Positions 9,489-17,901 of a stretch of 64,000 nt of DNA are shown here, one piece after another. The notes under the pieces are model-generated. The model made no database searches. It was not told where the DNA came from and was given only the letters and a program-made list of their open reading frames with translations. This DNA is from Hyphomicrobiales bacterium (GTDB lineage Bacteria > Pseudomonadota > Alphaproteobacteria > Rhizobiales > Rhizobiaceae). Both the position numbers and the translations under genes were made by a program. The stretch is from the NCBI GenBank assembly GCA_900472575.1, contig UCIV01000019.1:301324-365323 (forward strand), written 5' to 3'. Positions within the stretch are counted from its first letter, which is position 1. Each line of letters begins with the position of its first letter.

Positions 9489-9881
9489 GTGGCAAAAGCG
9501 GAACTCGGAACCAAACGTACCGACCCGGATACCGGAAAGAAGTTCTACGACCTGAACCGTGACCCGGTCGTCTCCCCCTATACGGGCAAGTCCTGGCCGC
9601 TGTCTTTCTTTGCTGAAAACAGCGCCGCCATCAAGATGGAAGAGGCAGCCGAAGACGAGGACGATATCAAGGAAGTCGACAGCGAGAGCCAGGAAGCCGA
9701 AGTCGTTTCGCTGGAAGACGCCGACGGCGACAATAGCGGCGACGATATCCCAGATATCGGCGATGACGATGACGTTGATATCGGCGACGACGAAGACGAC
9801 ACCTTCCTCGAGCAGGAAGATGAAGACGACGACGACATGACCGGCATCATCGGTGTGGGCGGCGACGACGACGAACAGTAA
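9489..9881 (+). CDS. TIGR02300 (FYDLN-acid) family protein
   Basis: A 130-residue protein with the alphaproteobacterial FYDLN signature near the N-terminus (TDPDTGKKFYDLNRDPVVSP, residues about 11-30), followed by a highly acidic C-terminal half made almost only of Asp, Glu, Gly and Ile. The family is confined to Alphaproteobacteria and its function is unknown. The short N-terminal domain resembles a zinc-ribbon remnant in which the metal ligands are missing. It lies divergent from aroA and upstream of tRNA-Ala, a position seen in other rhizobia. A strong terminator follows within 30 bases, so the gene is transcribed alone. Confidence 0.92.
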   Translation: MAKAELGTKRTDPDTGKKFYDLNRDPVVSPYTGKSWPLSFFAENSAAIKMEEAAEDEDDIKEVDSESQEAEVVSLEDADGDNSGDDIPDIGDDDDVDIGDDEDDTFLEQEDEDDDDMTGIIGVGGDDDEQ

Positions 9882-9891
9882 TTGACGCTAA

Positions 9892-9932
9892 CGCCCGACA
9901 ATTTCAGAAAAATTGTCGGGCGTTTGATTTTT
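9892..9932 (+). terminator. Intrinsic terminator of the FYDLN-acid gene
   Basis: A perfect 13-bp stem, CGCCCGACAATTT/AAATTGTCGGGCG (9892-9904/9910-9922), with loop CAGAA, followed by TTTGATTTTT. Confidence 0.93.
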
Positions 9933-10034
9933 CGGCTTGCACTTCCAAAAATCACGAAGTAATAAGCCGCCACTTCCGGAGCAAACAACGCTTCGAAGTT
10001 TCCCAGGACCGGAAAAATACCGGACCACCCTGAT

Positions 10035-10110
<76 letters not shown>

Positions 10111-10137
10111 AATCCTCCCGAACGATAAATCTAGAAT

Positions 10138-10395
10138 TCAGGCATGCTTTAACGTATGAGCATGGGCCACGCTGGCACGTCCGGCTTTTCGCCTTGCAAG
10201 GGCAGGATTTCGAAGACGGGTCGATTCGGCCTTAAGATGTTGCCGAGTGTTCGCAGGTCCTTTAAGCGCGCGTTCGCCCAAGGCAAGTTCATCGCGATAA
10301 TCGTCCCGATATGCGATTGCTTTTTGGCGGATTACCAATGCGACCAGAGTGCCGAACAATCCGAAAGTGATGAGCAGTACAGATGCTGTTATCAT
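10138..10395 (-). CDS. Small single-span membrane protein, hypothetical
   Basis: An 85-residue protein with an N-terminal hydrophobic helix (about residues 4-23, ASVLLITFGLFGTLVALVI) and a basic, Arg/Ala-rich cytoplasmic tail. The start is supported by a good ribosome-binding site, AGGAAAGG, a few bases upstream. No family is recognised. It is isolated between tRNA-Ala and the sugar transporter ATPase, and nothing in the context points to a role. Confidence 0.55.
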   Translation of the reverse strand: MITASVLLITFGLFGTLVALVIRQKAIAYRDDYRDELALGERALKGPANTRQHLKAESTRLRNPALARRKAGRASVAHAHTLKHA

Positions 10396-10498
10396 GACCT
10401 TTCCTCTGCCTTGTTAACGCAGAGGACGGCATAAGGTTCTCGATCGAGATCAAAGTCCGGGTCTCACAGATCGGTGATGTCCGTAACGAGAGCAGGTT

Positions 10499-11500
10499 TT
10501 ACGCGATTGCCCGATCGTTTGCGTCAAACCGGTGCATTAAAGCTTTGTCCGGCGTGGCGAAGACAATATCGTCGGCACCATAGCGATGCTCACCGAACAG
10601 GCGCACTGTCACGAGGCCCGCCTGCTCCGTTTCGAGATAGAGGATGGTATCGGCGCCGAGATGTTCGGCGTGAACGACCTTGCCTTTCCAGTCGCCTGCA
10701 TCGCGCGACAGGGCGATATGTTCCGGCCGGATGCCGATCGTCTTGCAGCCACTTTCCTCGAGCTTTTCCGCAGGGATAAAATTCATCTGCGGCGAACCGA
10801 TAAAACCGGCGACGAAGATGTTGGCCGGCCGGTTGTATAGTTCCATAGGCGAACCGACCTGCTCGATCGCACCGGCGTTCAGGACCACGATCTTATCGGC
10901 CAGCGTCATTGCTTCGACCTGGTCATGGGTGACATAAATCATCGTTGCCTTGAGGCGTCGGTGAAGGCGGGCAATCTCAAGCCGCGTCTGGACGCGCAAT
11001 GCCGCATCGAGGTTCGACAAAGGCTCGTCGAAGAGAAACAGGCTCGGTTCGCGCACGATGGCGCGGCCGATCGCCACGCGCTGGCGCTGACCGCCGGAAA
11101 GCTCTGCCGGACGACGGGCGAGATACGGGTCAAGCGACAGCATCGAAGAGGCCTTCGTCACACGCTCCTCGATCTCTGCCTTCGGTGTGCCGGCCTGCTT
11201 CAGGCCAAGCCCCATATTGTCCTTGACCGTCAGGTGCGGATAAAGCGCGTAGGACTGGAAGACCATGGCGATGCCGCGCTTGGCCGGTGGCACGGTCGCC
11301 ACTTCCTGACCGTCGATACGGATCGAACCGGATGTGGCATCCTCAAGCCCTGCGATGACCCGAAGCAGCGTGGACTTGCCGCAGCCCGATGGGCCCACGA
11401 AGATGACGAATTCGCCATCCTTGACGTCGAGATCAATGCCCTTCAGCACCTCGTGGTCACCGAAAGCCTTGCGGATGGATGTCAGTTGCAGCGAACCCAA
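10499..11500 (-). CDS. Sugar ABC transporter ATP-binding protein (UgpC/MsmK type)
   Basis: A 333-residue ATPase of the carbohydrate uptake CUT1 family. The Walker A motif GPSGCGKST spans residues 36-44; the Q-loop, signature [14 protein letters not shown], Walker [13 protein letters not shown] and H-switch (YVTHDQVEA) follow in order. The C-terminal part is the regulatory TOBE domain ([10 protein letters not shown]). It supplies ATP hydrolysis for the permease pair encoded upstream in the same operon and is the last gene of the murQ-transporter operon. Substrate specificity comes from the binding protein at 14611-15867, so only the operon suggests an amino-sugar substrate. Confidence 0.93.
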   Translation of the reverse strand: MGSLQLTSIRKAFGDHEVLKGIDLDVKDGEFVIFVGPSGCGKSTLLRVIAGLEDATSGSIRIDGQEVATVPPAKRGIAMVFQSYALYPHLTVKDNMGLGLKQAGTPKAEIEERVTKASSMLSLDPYLARRPAELSGGQRQRVAIGRAIVREPSLFLFDEPLSNLDAALRVQTRLEIARLHRRLKATMIYVTHDQVEAMTLADKIVVLNAGAIEQVGSPMELYNRPANIFVAGFIGSPQMNFIPAEKLEESGCKTIGIRPEHIALSRDAGDWKGKVVHAEHLGADTILYLETEQAGLVTVRLFGEHRYGADDIVFATPDKALMHRFDANDRAIA

Positions 11501-11531
11501 GAGCGTCTTCCTTTAAAATTCCGTACCGGCG

Positions 11532-12593
11532 TCAAAGATGGACAGGCTTGCCCGTGCGAGCGCTTTCGTCCGCCGCAAGGCAGATCTTCAGCGATTGCAC
11601 CGCATCGTCCATGTGCCGGGTGAGATCTATATCTTCGTGGATGGCCCGCAGCATGTAGGCCTGTTCCAGATTGCAGAGTTCCTGATGGCCCGGCTCACCG
11701 GCCATTTTCATATCCTTGTCAGGCGACAAGAACTTTCCGTCTGGACCCGTTTCGGCGCTGTGAAGGCGGATGACCGAAGTTTTGGTATGCGTGTCGATAT
11801 CGTCCGACTTTGCATTCGGGTCCATGACGATAGACACCGAGCCCTTTGGCGACATGACATCCTTCACGAAGAAGGCGGTTTCCGAGATCATCGGTCCCCA
11901 GCCGGCCTCATACCAGCCGACTGACCTGTCATCGAAGATCACCTGCAGATGGCCATAGTTATACATGTCCGGCGCAATCTCATCGGAGAGGCGCAGGCCC
12001 ATACCACGCACTTCGACGGGTTTCGCATCGGTGATCTGGCACATGACATCGACATAATGCACGCCGCAATCGACGATCGGCGGCGTCGTGTTCATCAGCG
12101 CCTTATGCACGTCCCAGGTCGGGCCAGAGGACTGCTGGTTGAGATTCATGCGGAAGACATAGGGCGGGCCGAGCTTGCGCGCTTCTTCGATCAGCCGGAT
12201 CCAGGACGGGTGGTGGCGAAGAATGTAGCCGATGACCAGCTTTTTGCCAGAAGCCTTCGCGGCTGCCACGACGCGTTCGGCATCGGCGACCGTGGTCGCC
12301 AGAGGCTTTTCGACGAAGACGTGGCAGCCGGCCTCGAAAGCGGCAACGGCATAATCCGCATGGCTGTCGGAATAGGTGCAGATCGCACAGAGATCGGGTT
12401 TCAGCTCCTCAAACGCCGTCAGGAAATCCGGATGGATCTTGTAGCCTTCGAGTGCCGGATCGAGCTTCGGAGTCGAGCGATTGACCAGCCCGATAATCTC
12501 GAAGCCGGGATCGTTGTGATAGGCGAGCGCATGGCTGCGGCCCATATTGCCAAGACCTGCAACGAGGACGCGGATCGGCTTCTCGACACTCAT
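11532..12593 (-). CDS. Gfo/Idh/MocA family NAD(P)-dependent enzyme
   Basis: A 353-residue protein with a Rossmann motif at the N-terminus (VLVAGLGNMGRSHALAYHND), the family's EKPLATTV motif near residue 94, and a C-terminal alpha/beta domain with the putative catalytic VDCGVHYVDVM (Asp and His). There is no Tat or Sec signal, so it is cytoplasmic. The 4-base overlap with the permease start (12590-12593) ties it into the amino-sugar ABC operon. Members either oxidise or reduce sugar carbons or act as NAD-dependent glycosidases that oxidise C3 transiently. Here it may act on the imported glycoside before phosphorylation, but that is inference; no reaction can be assigned from sequence. Confidence 0.85.
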   Translation of the reverse strand: MSVEKPIRVLVAGLGNMGRSHALAYHNDPGFEIIGLVNRSTPKLDPALEGYKIHPDFLTAFEELKPDLCAICTYSDSHADYAVAAFEAGCHVFVEKPLATTVADAERVVAAAKASGKKLVIGYILRHHPSWIRLIEEARKLGPPYVFRMNLNQQSSGPTWDVHKALMNTTPPIVDCGVHYVDVMCQITDAKPVEVRGMGLRLSDEIAPDMYNYGHLQVIFDDRSVGWYEAGWGPMISETAFFVKDVMSPKGSVSIVMDPNAKSDDIDTHTKTSVIRLHSAETGPDGKFLSPDKDMKMAGEPGHQELCNLEQAYMLRAIHEDIDLTRHMDDAVQSLKICLAADESARTGKPVHL

Positions 12594-13429
12594 TTGACGG
12601 CTCCTGATGTGATGCCGCGGATCAGCTGGCGCGAGAAGATGACGTAGAGAACCAGAACCGGCAGGATGGCGAGCGACAGGGCCGACAGCACCGCATTCCA
12701 GTTGGTGACGAACTGGCCGATGAACATCTGTGCGCCCAAGGTCACCGTCTTGGTCTCCTCGCCCGGTGCCAGGATCAGCGGGAACCAGAGGTCGTTCCAG
12801 ATCGGGATCATGGTGAAGACGGCAACCGTCGCCATCGCAGGCCGAACCAGCGGCAGGACGAGACGGAAGAAGATCGCATATTCGGACAGTCCGTCGATGC
12901 GCCCGGCATTCTTCAGGTCGTCGGAAACGGTGCGCATGAATTCCGACAGGATGAAGATGGCGAGCGGCAGGCCTTGCGCCGTATAGACCAGAACCAGCGC
13001 CGTCAGCGTATTGACGAGACCGGCCGCGACCATCCCCTGCAGGATGGCGACGGTGCCAAGCCGGATCGGGATCATGATTCCGAGCGCCAGATAGAGGCCC
13101 ATCAGCAGGTTGCCGCGAAAGCGATATTCCGACAGCGCGAAGGCGGCCATGGCGCCAAACAGCAAAACGAACGCGATCGAGACGACTGTGACGATCAGGC
13201 TGTTCTGAAAATAACCGATGAAATCGCCCTGTTTCAGGACAGTCTCGTACCCGACGAGGCTGAAGGTCGAGGGCGTCGGGATCGCCATTGGCTCGCGGAA
13301 GATGGCGTTGCGGCTCTTGAACGAATTGATCAGCGTGAGGAATACCGGGAAAAGCGCGATCAGAGTGTAGCTTACCAGCGCGACATGGATCAGTCCGGCG
13401 CGCAAATATGAGGTGCGGGCTGTTGCCAT
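12590..13429 (-). CDS. Carbohydrate ABC transporter permease (MalG/UgpE type)
   Basis: A 279-residue inner-membrane permease with six predicted helices and the EAA loop that docks the ATPase (AGRIDGLSEYAIFFRLVLPL, about 180-199). The short N-terminus and six helices identify the MalG-like partner of the CUT1 pair. It overlaps the downstream Gfo/Idh/MocA gene by four bases and follows the MalF-like permease by 14 bases. It forms a heterodimer with that protein to pass the sugar delivered by the periplasmic binding protein. Confidence 0.93.
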   Translation of the reverse strand: MATARTSYLRAGLIHVALVSYTLIALFPVFLTLINSFKSRNAIFREPMAIPTPSTFSLVGYETVLKQGDFIGYFQNSLIVTVVSIAFVLLFGAMAAFALSEYRFRGNLLMGLYLALGIMIPIRLGTVAILQGMVAAGLVNTLTALVLVYTAQGLPLAIFILSEFMRTVSDDLKNAGRIDGLSEYAIFFRLVLPLVRPAMATVAVFTMIPIWNDLWFPLILAPGEETKTVTLGAQMFIGQFVTNWNAVLSALSLAILPVLVLYVIFSRQLIRGITSGAVK

Positions 13430-13443
13430 CGTCTTTGACCTCC

Positions 13444-14394
13444 TCAGAACTGATAGCGACGCATGCGCCGCTGGATGACGAAGAGATAAAGCGAAACGCC
13501 GGCGAGGATGATCAGGAACATCACGGTAGCGATCGTCGCACCCATTGAGCGGTCGCCCATCTGGTTCTGGAAGCCGAAGAAGGTGCGATAGAGCAGCGTG
13601 CCCAAGATATCGGTCGAGCCATCCGGTCCGGCAAGCGCGCCCTGCACGGTGTAGATCAGATCGAAGGCGTTGAAATTGCCGACAAAGGTGAGGATCGAGA
13701 TGATGCCGATCGAGGGCAGGATCAGCGGCAGCTTGATTTTCCAGAACTGGCTCCAGCCGGTAATGCCGTCACATTCGGCAGCTTCCAGCACCTCGTCGGG
13801 AATGTTCAGCAGTGCCGCATAGATCAGCATCATCGGGATGCCGACATATTGCCAGACGGAAATCAGCGACACGGTGATCAGAGCGCTTTCCGGTTTGCCG
13901 AGCCAAGGGGCGAACATCCATTTCAGCCCGACCCAATCCATCATACTCGGCGCAATGCCCCAGATAGGCGAGAGGATCAGCTTCCAGATGAAGCCGACGA
14001 TAACGAAGGAGAGAAGCGTGGGTACGAAAATGGCGGTGCGATAGAAGGTGGCGAAGCGCAGTTTCGACACCGAGAGCATGGCCGCGAGCGCCACGCCGAT
14101 TGGGTTCTGCACCAGCATATGGATGACGAAGAAGATCAGGTTGTTGCCGAGGGCATTCCAGAAGTTGGCTGCAAGCCGTGGATCGGAAAACAGCGTGACG
14201 AAATTGGCGAGGCCGACAAACACGGTCTCGCCATCGACCAGATTATAGAGCGACAGCCGCAGCGTCTCGATCAGAGGCAATATCATGATCGCGGTATAGA
14301 CAAGAAATGCCGGCGCCAGAAATACGAGAATGTGCCAGCGGACGGGACGCTTGATCGGAGCGATTTCAGGATCGGCAGTGTCGATGTCGCTCAT
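13444..14394 (-). CDS. Carbohydrate ABC transporter permease (MalF/UgpA type)
   Basis: The larger, MalF-like half of the permease pair: N-terminal helix (WHILVFLAPAFLVYTAIMIL), six to seven helices in all, and the EAA loop EAAECDGITGWSQFWKIKLP. The start at 14394 (MSDIDTADPEIAP, 316 residues) is chosen over one 66 bases upstream. The extra 22 residues would be basic, low-complexity and run into the repeat element at 14438-14576. The binding-protein gene ends upstream of the repeat, so the repeat separates the binding protein from the permeases and may shape relative expression by 3' hairpin protection. Confidence 0.92.
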   Translation of the reverse strand: MSDIDTADPEIAPIKRPVRWHILVFLAPAFLVYTAIMILPLIETLRLSLYNLVDGETVFVGLANFVTLFSDPRLAANFWNALGNNLIFFVIHMLVQNPIGVALAAMLSVSKLRFATFYRTAIFVPTLLSFVIVGFIWKLILSPIWGIAPSMMDWVGLKWMFAPWLGKPESALITVSLISVWQYVGIPMMLIYAALLNIPDEVLEAAECDGITGWSQFWKIKLPLILPSIGIISILTFVGNFNAFDLIYTVQGALAGPDGSTDILGTLLYRTFFGFQNQMGDRSMGATIATVMFLIILAGVSLYLFVIQRRMRRYQF

Positions 14395-14437
14395 GGGTCG
14401 GTTCCGATTATTCGCTGTCAAGGTCGAGGATGTGACT

Positions 14438-14576
14438 GCCCCTCGTCGGGCTGCCGCCACCTTCTCCCCGCTCGCGGGGAGAAGGAGATATGCCGCGCCG
14501 TCTTGCCCAATCGCAACGTAGCGTGTGAGCCACGTCTCCTCGCCCCGTTTACGGGGAGAGGGTTAGGGTGAGGGGC
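14438..14576. repeat. RIME-like intergenic palindromic repeat, long form
   Basis: The element is bounded by GCCCCTC and GAGGGGC and contains two strong hairpins: TTCTCCCCGC/GCGGGGAGAA (14462-14481) and CCCCGTTTACGGGG (14543-14556). A shorter copy with the same outer arms and the CCCCGTAAACGGGG core lies at 20869-20931. Short mosaic palindromes like these are abundant between genes in Rhizobiaceae, often at the 3' ends of genes. Here it lies inside the operon, between the binding-protein gene and the first permease. Confidence 0.75.
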
Positions 14577-14610
14577 CGCCTGTGCGGCAGAAAATAAGCT
14601 TCGTGGAAGC

Positions 14611-15867
14611 TTACTTCGCCGGCTTGTACCAGCTGTCCAGACCCTTCTGGGTCTCTGCCGCTGCCTGTTCCGGCGTCTGCGTGCCGTTGATGACGTTTGC
14701 AGACACGCGCCACATTTCCAAATCGAGGTTCGGCTGGCCGCGGCCGACGATTGCCGCACTCGGGCGGATGGTCGGCTTGCAGTTCTGCCGCCAGGAGACG
14801 AATTCCTGCGCCAGCGGATCTTCCATCTTTACCGCCGTCGAATTCAGGCTGAAGAAGCCCGGCAGCGAGTTGGCGTAAAGCGTGGCAAATTCCGGCGAAG
14901 CCACCCATGCGAGGAATTTCTTTGCCGCTTCCGGGTTCTTGCCCTTGGCATTCAGGCCGATGCCGATGTCGTTATGGTCGGAAATGTAGCAGGTATCGCC
15001 GGCCTTCTTCACCGGCGGCGGGAAGGCGCCCATTTCGAAATCGGCCTGCGCCTTGAACGGCGCGATTTCCCAGGAACCTGCGGGATAGATGGCGGCACGA
15101 CCGAGCGTGAACAGGTTCTGGCTGTCCGGATAGGTCTGAGCTTCGAAACCGTCGCCGAGATAAGGCTTCCACTTGGCGAGCGTCTTGTAGGGCTCGATCC
15201 AGTCGGCATCGGTCAGCTTCTGGGTGCCGGCGATCAGCGCCTTGCGGCCTTCCTCGCCCTTCCAGTCGTTCGGACCGATATTGTAGTAGCCCATGGTTGC
15301 GGCTTCCCACTGGTCCTTGGTGCCCATGGCCAGAGGGATGTAGTTGCCGTCCGCCTTGATCTTGTCCAGAAGCGCGAAGAACTCGTCCTCGGTCTTCGGC
15401 ACTTCGACCTTCAGCTCTTCGAACGCCTTCTTGTTGTAGATGAAGCCGTGGATGACCGATGCCATCGGCACGCAGAAGGTCGTTTTGCCGTCGTCGGTGG
15501 TCCAGGCGGACTTGGCCGTGTCGGAAAAGTTCTTGATTCCGTCCAGATCGTTCAGCGGCGCCAACTGGCCCTTCTGGAACATGGCAAGCGACAGGTCGAA
15601 CGGGCGGCAGGTGATGAGATCGCCGGCCGTGCCTGCTTCCAGCTTGGCGTTGACGGCGGAATTGTATTCGGTCGGCGCCATCGGTGCGAAGGTCACCTTG
15701 ATGCCGGGGTTCTTCGCTTCGAAAGCCGGGATCAGCTTTTCCTGCCAGATCGACAGGTCGTCATTGCGCCAGCTTTCGATCGTCAGCGATGCATCCTGCG
15801 CCAGAACCGCGCCTGCCGGAGCAAACATGGTCGTGGCGAAAAGCATGCCTTTCAGTAGACGGGTCAT
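14611..15867 (-). CDS. Sugar ABC transporter periplasmic binding protein (family 1)
   Basis: A 418-residue extracellular solute-binding protein. A Sec signal peptide ends near residue 23 (LLKGMLFATTMFAPAGAVLA), followed by SLTIESWRNDDLSIWQEKLI, a typical start of family 1 lobes. The C-terminal segment with SAAIVGRGQPNLDLEMWRVS is typical of sugar-binding proteins. It captures the substrate for the two permeases and the ATPase downstream. It directly follows murQ on the same strand (17 bases apart), which suggests an amino sugar, chitooligosaccharide or peptidoglycan-derived sugar as substrate. Confidence 0.93.
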   Translation of the reverse strand: MTRLLKGMLFATTMFAPAGAVLAQDASLTIESWRNDDLSIWQEKLIPAFEAKNPGIKVTFAPMAPTEYNSAVNAKLEAGTAGDLITCRPFDLSLAMFQKGQLAPLNDLDGIKNFSDTAKSAWTTDDGKTTFCVPMASVIHGFIYNKKAFEELKVEVPKTEDEFFALLDKIKADGNYIPLAMGTKDQWEAATMGYYNIGPNDWKGEEGRKALIAGTQKLTDADWIEPYKTLAKWKPYLGDGFEAQTYPDSQNLFTLGRAAIYPAGSWEIAPFKAQADFEMGAFPPPVKKAGDTCYISDHNDIGIGLNAKGKNPEAAKKFLAWVASPEFATLYANSLPGFFSLNSTAVKMEDPLAQEFVSWRQNCKPTIRPSAAIVGRGQPNLDLEMWRVSANVINGTQTPEQAAAETQKGLDSWYKPAK

Positions 15868-15883
15868 GATGTTCTCCCTGTTG

Positions 15884-16807
15884 TTAGCGCCATGAGGCGC
15901 ATTTCACGGTATTTTCCGTCACGTTCAGTTCCGTCAGTGCTTTCCTCAACACCTGTCCGGAACAATTCAGCAATTCCCTTGCAGCAACTGCATCGGCAGC
16001 CCCTGCTGCCAGCAGCACCGCGACCTTGACCGAGCCATCGGCACGAGCAAAAAAATCACGGGCTTCATCGAAGCCGATGCCGGCAATCTCGGCCACCATT
16101 CCGGCAGCCCGGATGCGCAGTTTCTCGTTATCGGCACGCAGATTGACCATATGGCCGTCATGCACATGGCCAAGCTTGATGGCTGCCAGCGTGGACAACA
16201 TGTTGAAGGCCAGTTTCTGGGCGGTGCCGGCGCCCATGCGGGTCGAGCCAGCCACCACTTCCGGCGGCGTCTCAAGCAGGACGGCAACATCCGCGCCTTC
16301 AAACAGGCAAGCATCTGGATTGTTGGCGATCGCCACGACTTTTGCGCCACGGCTGCCGGCGATTTCAGCGATCTTCAGCACATAAGGGGTGGAGCCGCTT
16401 GCGGATACGGCAAGCACGCAGTCGCCTTCGGTGATGACCGATGCGTCCTTTTCAGCGAGCACCACATCGTCCTCCGGTGCGCCCGGCATGTCGCCGAGGC
16501 TCGATAGCCCGCCGGCCAAAAGCAGCACGATCTGATCACGAGGAATGCCATAGGTCCCCGGAAGCTCCAGCGCATCAGCCATGGCCATCAGTCCCGAACT
16601 GCCGGCTGCGGCATAAACGAGTTTTCCACCCGAACGAAGGGCATCAGCCAATAGATCAGCCGCCTCAGCCAAAGCCGGGATGGCCGCATCAACCGCCCCG
16701 GCCGCGTCCTGCTGGCCGGATGCCAGAAGCGCAAGAATATCCTCAGGCGCCCGCGTATCGAGGCCTTCCGCTTTCTTGTTTCTGGCTTCGGTGGCTTTTT
16801 GGCTCAT
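15884..16807 (-). CDS. murQ: N-acetylmuramic acid 6-phosphate etherase-like SIS protein
   Basis: A 307-residue SIS-domain protein matching MurQ over its length: sugar-phosphate loop (AAGSSGLMAMADALELPGTY, with the conserved Glu), VSASGSTPYVLK, and AGTAQKLAFNMLSTLAAIKL. MurQ cleaves the lactyl ether of N-acetylmuramate 6-phosphate, giving GlcNAc-6-phosphate. The start at 16807 is chosen because AGGGAGAAACGG stands just before it; a start 42 bases upstream would overlap the operator region. It opens the leftward transporter operon and is divergent from the kinase at 17014. Both starts are flanked by matching operator-like sites. The N-terminal signature deviates from E. coli MurQ, so activity on a related sugar phosphate cannot be excluded. 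Confidence 0.85.
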   Translation of the reverse strand: MSQKATEARNKKAEGLDTRAPEDILALLASGQQDAAGAVDAAIPALAEAADLLADALRSGGKLVYAAAGSSGLMAMADALELPGTYGIPRDQIVLLLAGGLSSLGDMPGAPEDDVVLAEKDASVITEGDCVLAVSASGSTPYVLKIAEIAGSRGAKVVAIANNPDACLFEGADVAVLLETPPEVVAGSTRMGAGTAQKLAFNMLSTLAAIKLGHVHDGHMVNLRADNEKLRIRAAGMVAEIAGIGFDEARDFFARADGSVKVAVLLAAGAADAVAARELLNCSGQVLRKALTELNVTENTVKCASWR

Positions 16808-16830
16808 CCGTTTCTCCCTCTGATCAAAAT

Positions 16831-16848
16831 GATGCCAAAAAAATACCA
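16831..16848 (-). promoter_or_regulatory. Operator-like site next to murQ
   Basis: On the minus strand this reads TGGTATTTTTTTGGCATC, differing at one base from the site at 16977-16994. Its end is 24 bases from the murQ start, so a bound repressor would cover the promoter or ribosome-binding region. The likely protein is the GntR regulator encoded at 17898. Confidence 0.5.
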
Positions 16849-16976
16849 ATTGTCCAGCGCGAAATTAATAATCGTTACCAGCGAAGGCTGCATCGACACA
16901 CACACCCGCTAAAACACCAAGGAAAACGGATAATTATCGCTGATTTTCTCGTTCCTGCCATTTCACCCTTGGTAAA

Positions 16977-16994
16977 TGGTATTTTTTTGGTATC
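16977..16994 (+). promoter_or_regulatory. Operator-like site next to the sugar kinase gene
   Basis: TGGTATTTTTTTGGTATC contains TGGTAT twice with five bases between, ending 20 bases before the kinase start. Together with the inverted copy at 16831-16848 it gives symmetrical control sites for the two divergent operons. TGGTAT words resemble half sites of HutC-subfamily GntR regulators of amino-sugar genes. Confidence 0.5.
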
Positions 16995-17013
16995 ATTCGC
17001 ATCGGAGGTACCA

Positions 17014-17901
17014 ATGACGGGTTACATTCTCGGGATAGATGGCGGCGGGACGAGCTGCCGGGCAGCACTGGCCGATCAGGCCGGCACCATGCTCGGCCGC
17101 GGCAAGAGCGGTGCATCCAATATCCTGACCGACCCCGACACTGCACTCAGGCATATTGTCGAAGCCGCACGGCTCTCCTTCGAGGATGCTGGACTGGTGC
17201 CGGACCTCGGCTCGGTATCGGCCATTCTCGGGCTTGCCGGCAACAATGTCGGCGACGCAGTCGGCTACGTGACGGCGCGGCTGCCCTTCAAGGCGTCGCA
17301 GATCGTTTCCGATGGCGTGATCGCGCTGCAGGGAGCCATCGGCGACGAGGACGGAGCGATCGGCATCGTGGGAACCGGAACCGTCTATATCATCCGTGAC
17401 AAGGGCCAGTTCAAATCCATAGCCGGCTGGGGTTTTCAGGTCAGCGATCTCGGTAGCGGCGCAAGGCTCGGCCAGCTGGCGCTGCAGGAAACGCTGCTCG
17501 CCTTCGACAGAATCCGGCCGGTGAGCCCTCTGACTGAAGCCATCCTTGAGGAATTCGACGGCAATCCCGAACTGATCGTTGATTTCGCGCGGCTGGCAAA
17601 ACCGGGTGATTTCGGCCGCTATACGCCTAAGGTGTTCGAATTTGCGGGCCAGAACGATCAGACCGCGCTTCGAATTCTGAAAACCGGCGCAAGTGGTGTC
17701 GATGAAGCACTGGATGCGGTCAATGCGGTGACCGGATCGAAGGGCAAGCTCTGCCTGCTCGGTGGCCTTGCGCCGCTCTATCCGCCCTATCTTGCCGAAC
17801 GGCACCGGACACGCCTTTCCGAGCCACGCGCCGATGCTTTGACCGGTGCCGTCGAGCTGGCGGTGAAGGCTTATGCGGACAAGGCGGAGGTGCGCGCATG
17901 A
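17014..17901 (+). CDS. BadF/BadG-type ATPase, probable N-acetylglucosamine/N-acetylmuramate kinase
   Basis: A 295-residue sugar kinase of the ASKHA fold. The phosphate-1 loop LGIDGGGTSCRAALAD opens the protein, AILGLAGNNVGDAV and GAIGIVGTGTVYII (phosphate-2) follow, and the adenosine region contains LCLLGGLAPLYPP. Relatives include mammalian GlcNAc kinase and clostridial MurK, which phosphorylates both GlcNAc and MurNAc. The ATG at 17014 follows GGAGG at 17004-17008; a much longer open frame upstream crosses the intergenic operators and is rejected. The stop overlaps the GntR gene by four bases. In this operon it would make the 6-phosphates used by MurQ, NagA and the deaminase. Confidence 0.85.
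   Translation: MTGYILGIDGGGTSCRAALADQAGTMLGRGKSGASNILTDPDTALRHIVEAARLSFEDAGLVPDLGSVSAILGLAGNNVGDAVGYVTARLPFKASQIVSDGVIALQGAIGDEDGAIGIVGTGTVYIIRDKGQFKSIAGWGFQVSDLGSGARLGQLALQETLLAFDRIRPVSPLTEAILEEFDGNPELIVDFARLAKPGDFGRYTPKVFEFAGQNDQTALRILKTGASGVDEALDAVNAVTGSKGKLCLLGGLAPLYPPYLAERHRTRLSEPRADALTGAVELAVKAYADKAEVRA

Noticed and set aside
16441..17013. N-terminal extension of the sugar kinase by 191 codons
   Set aside because: It lies antisense to murQ and across the operators; the ATG at 17014 has a perfect ribosome-binding site and begins the kinase fold.
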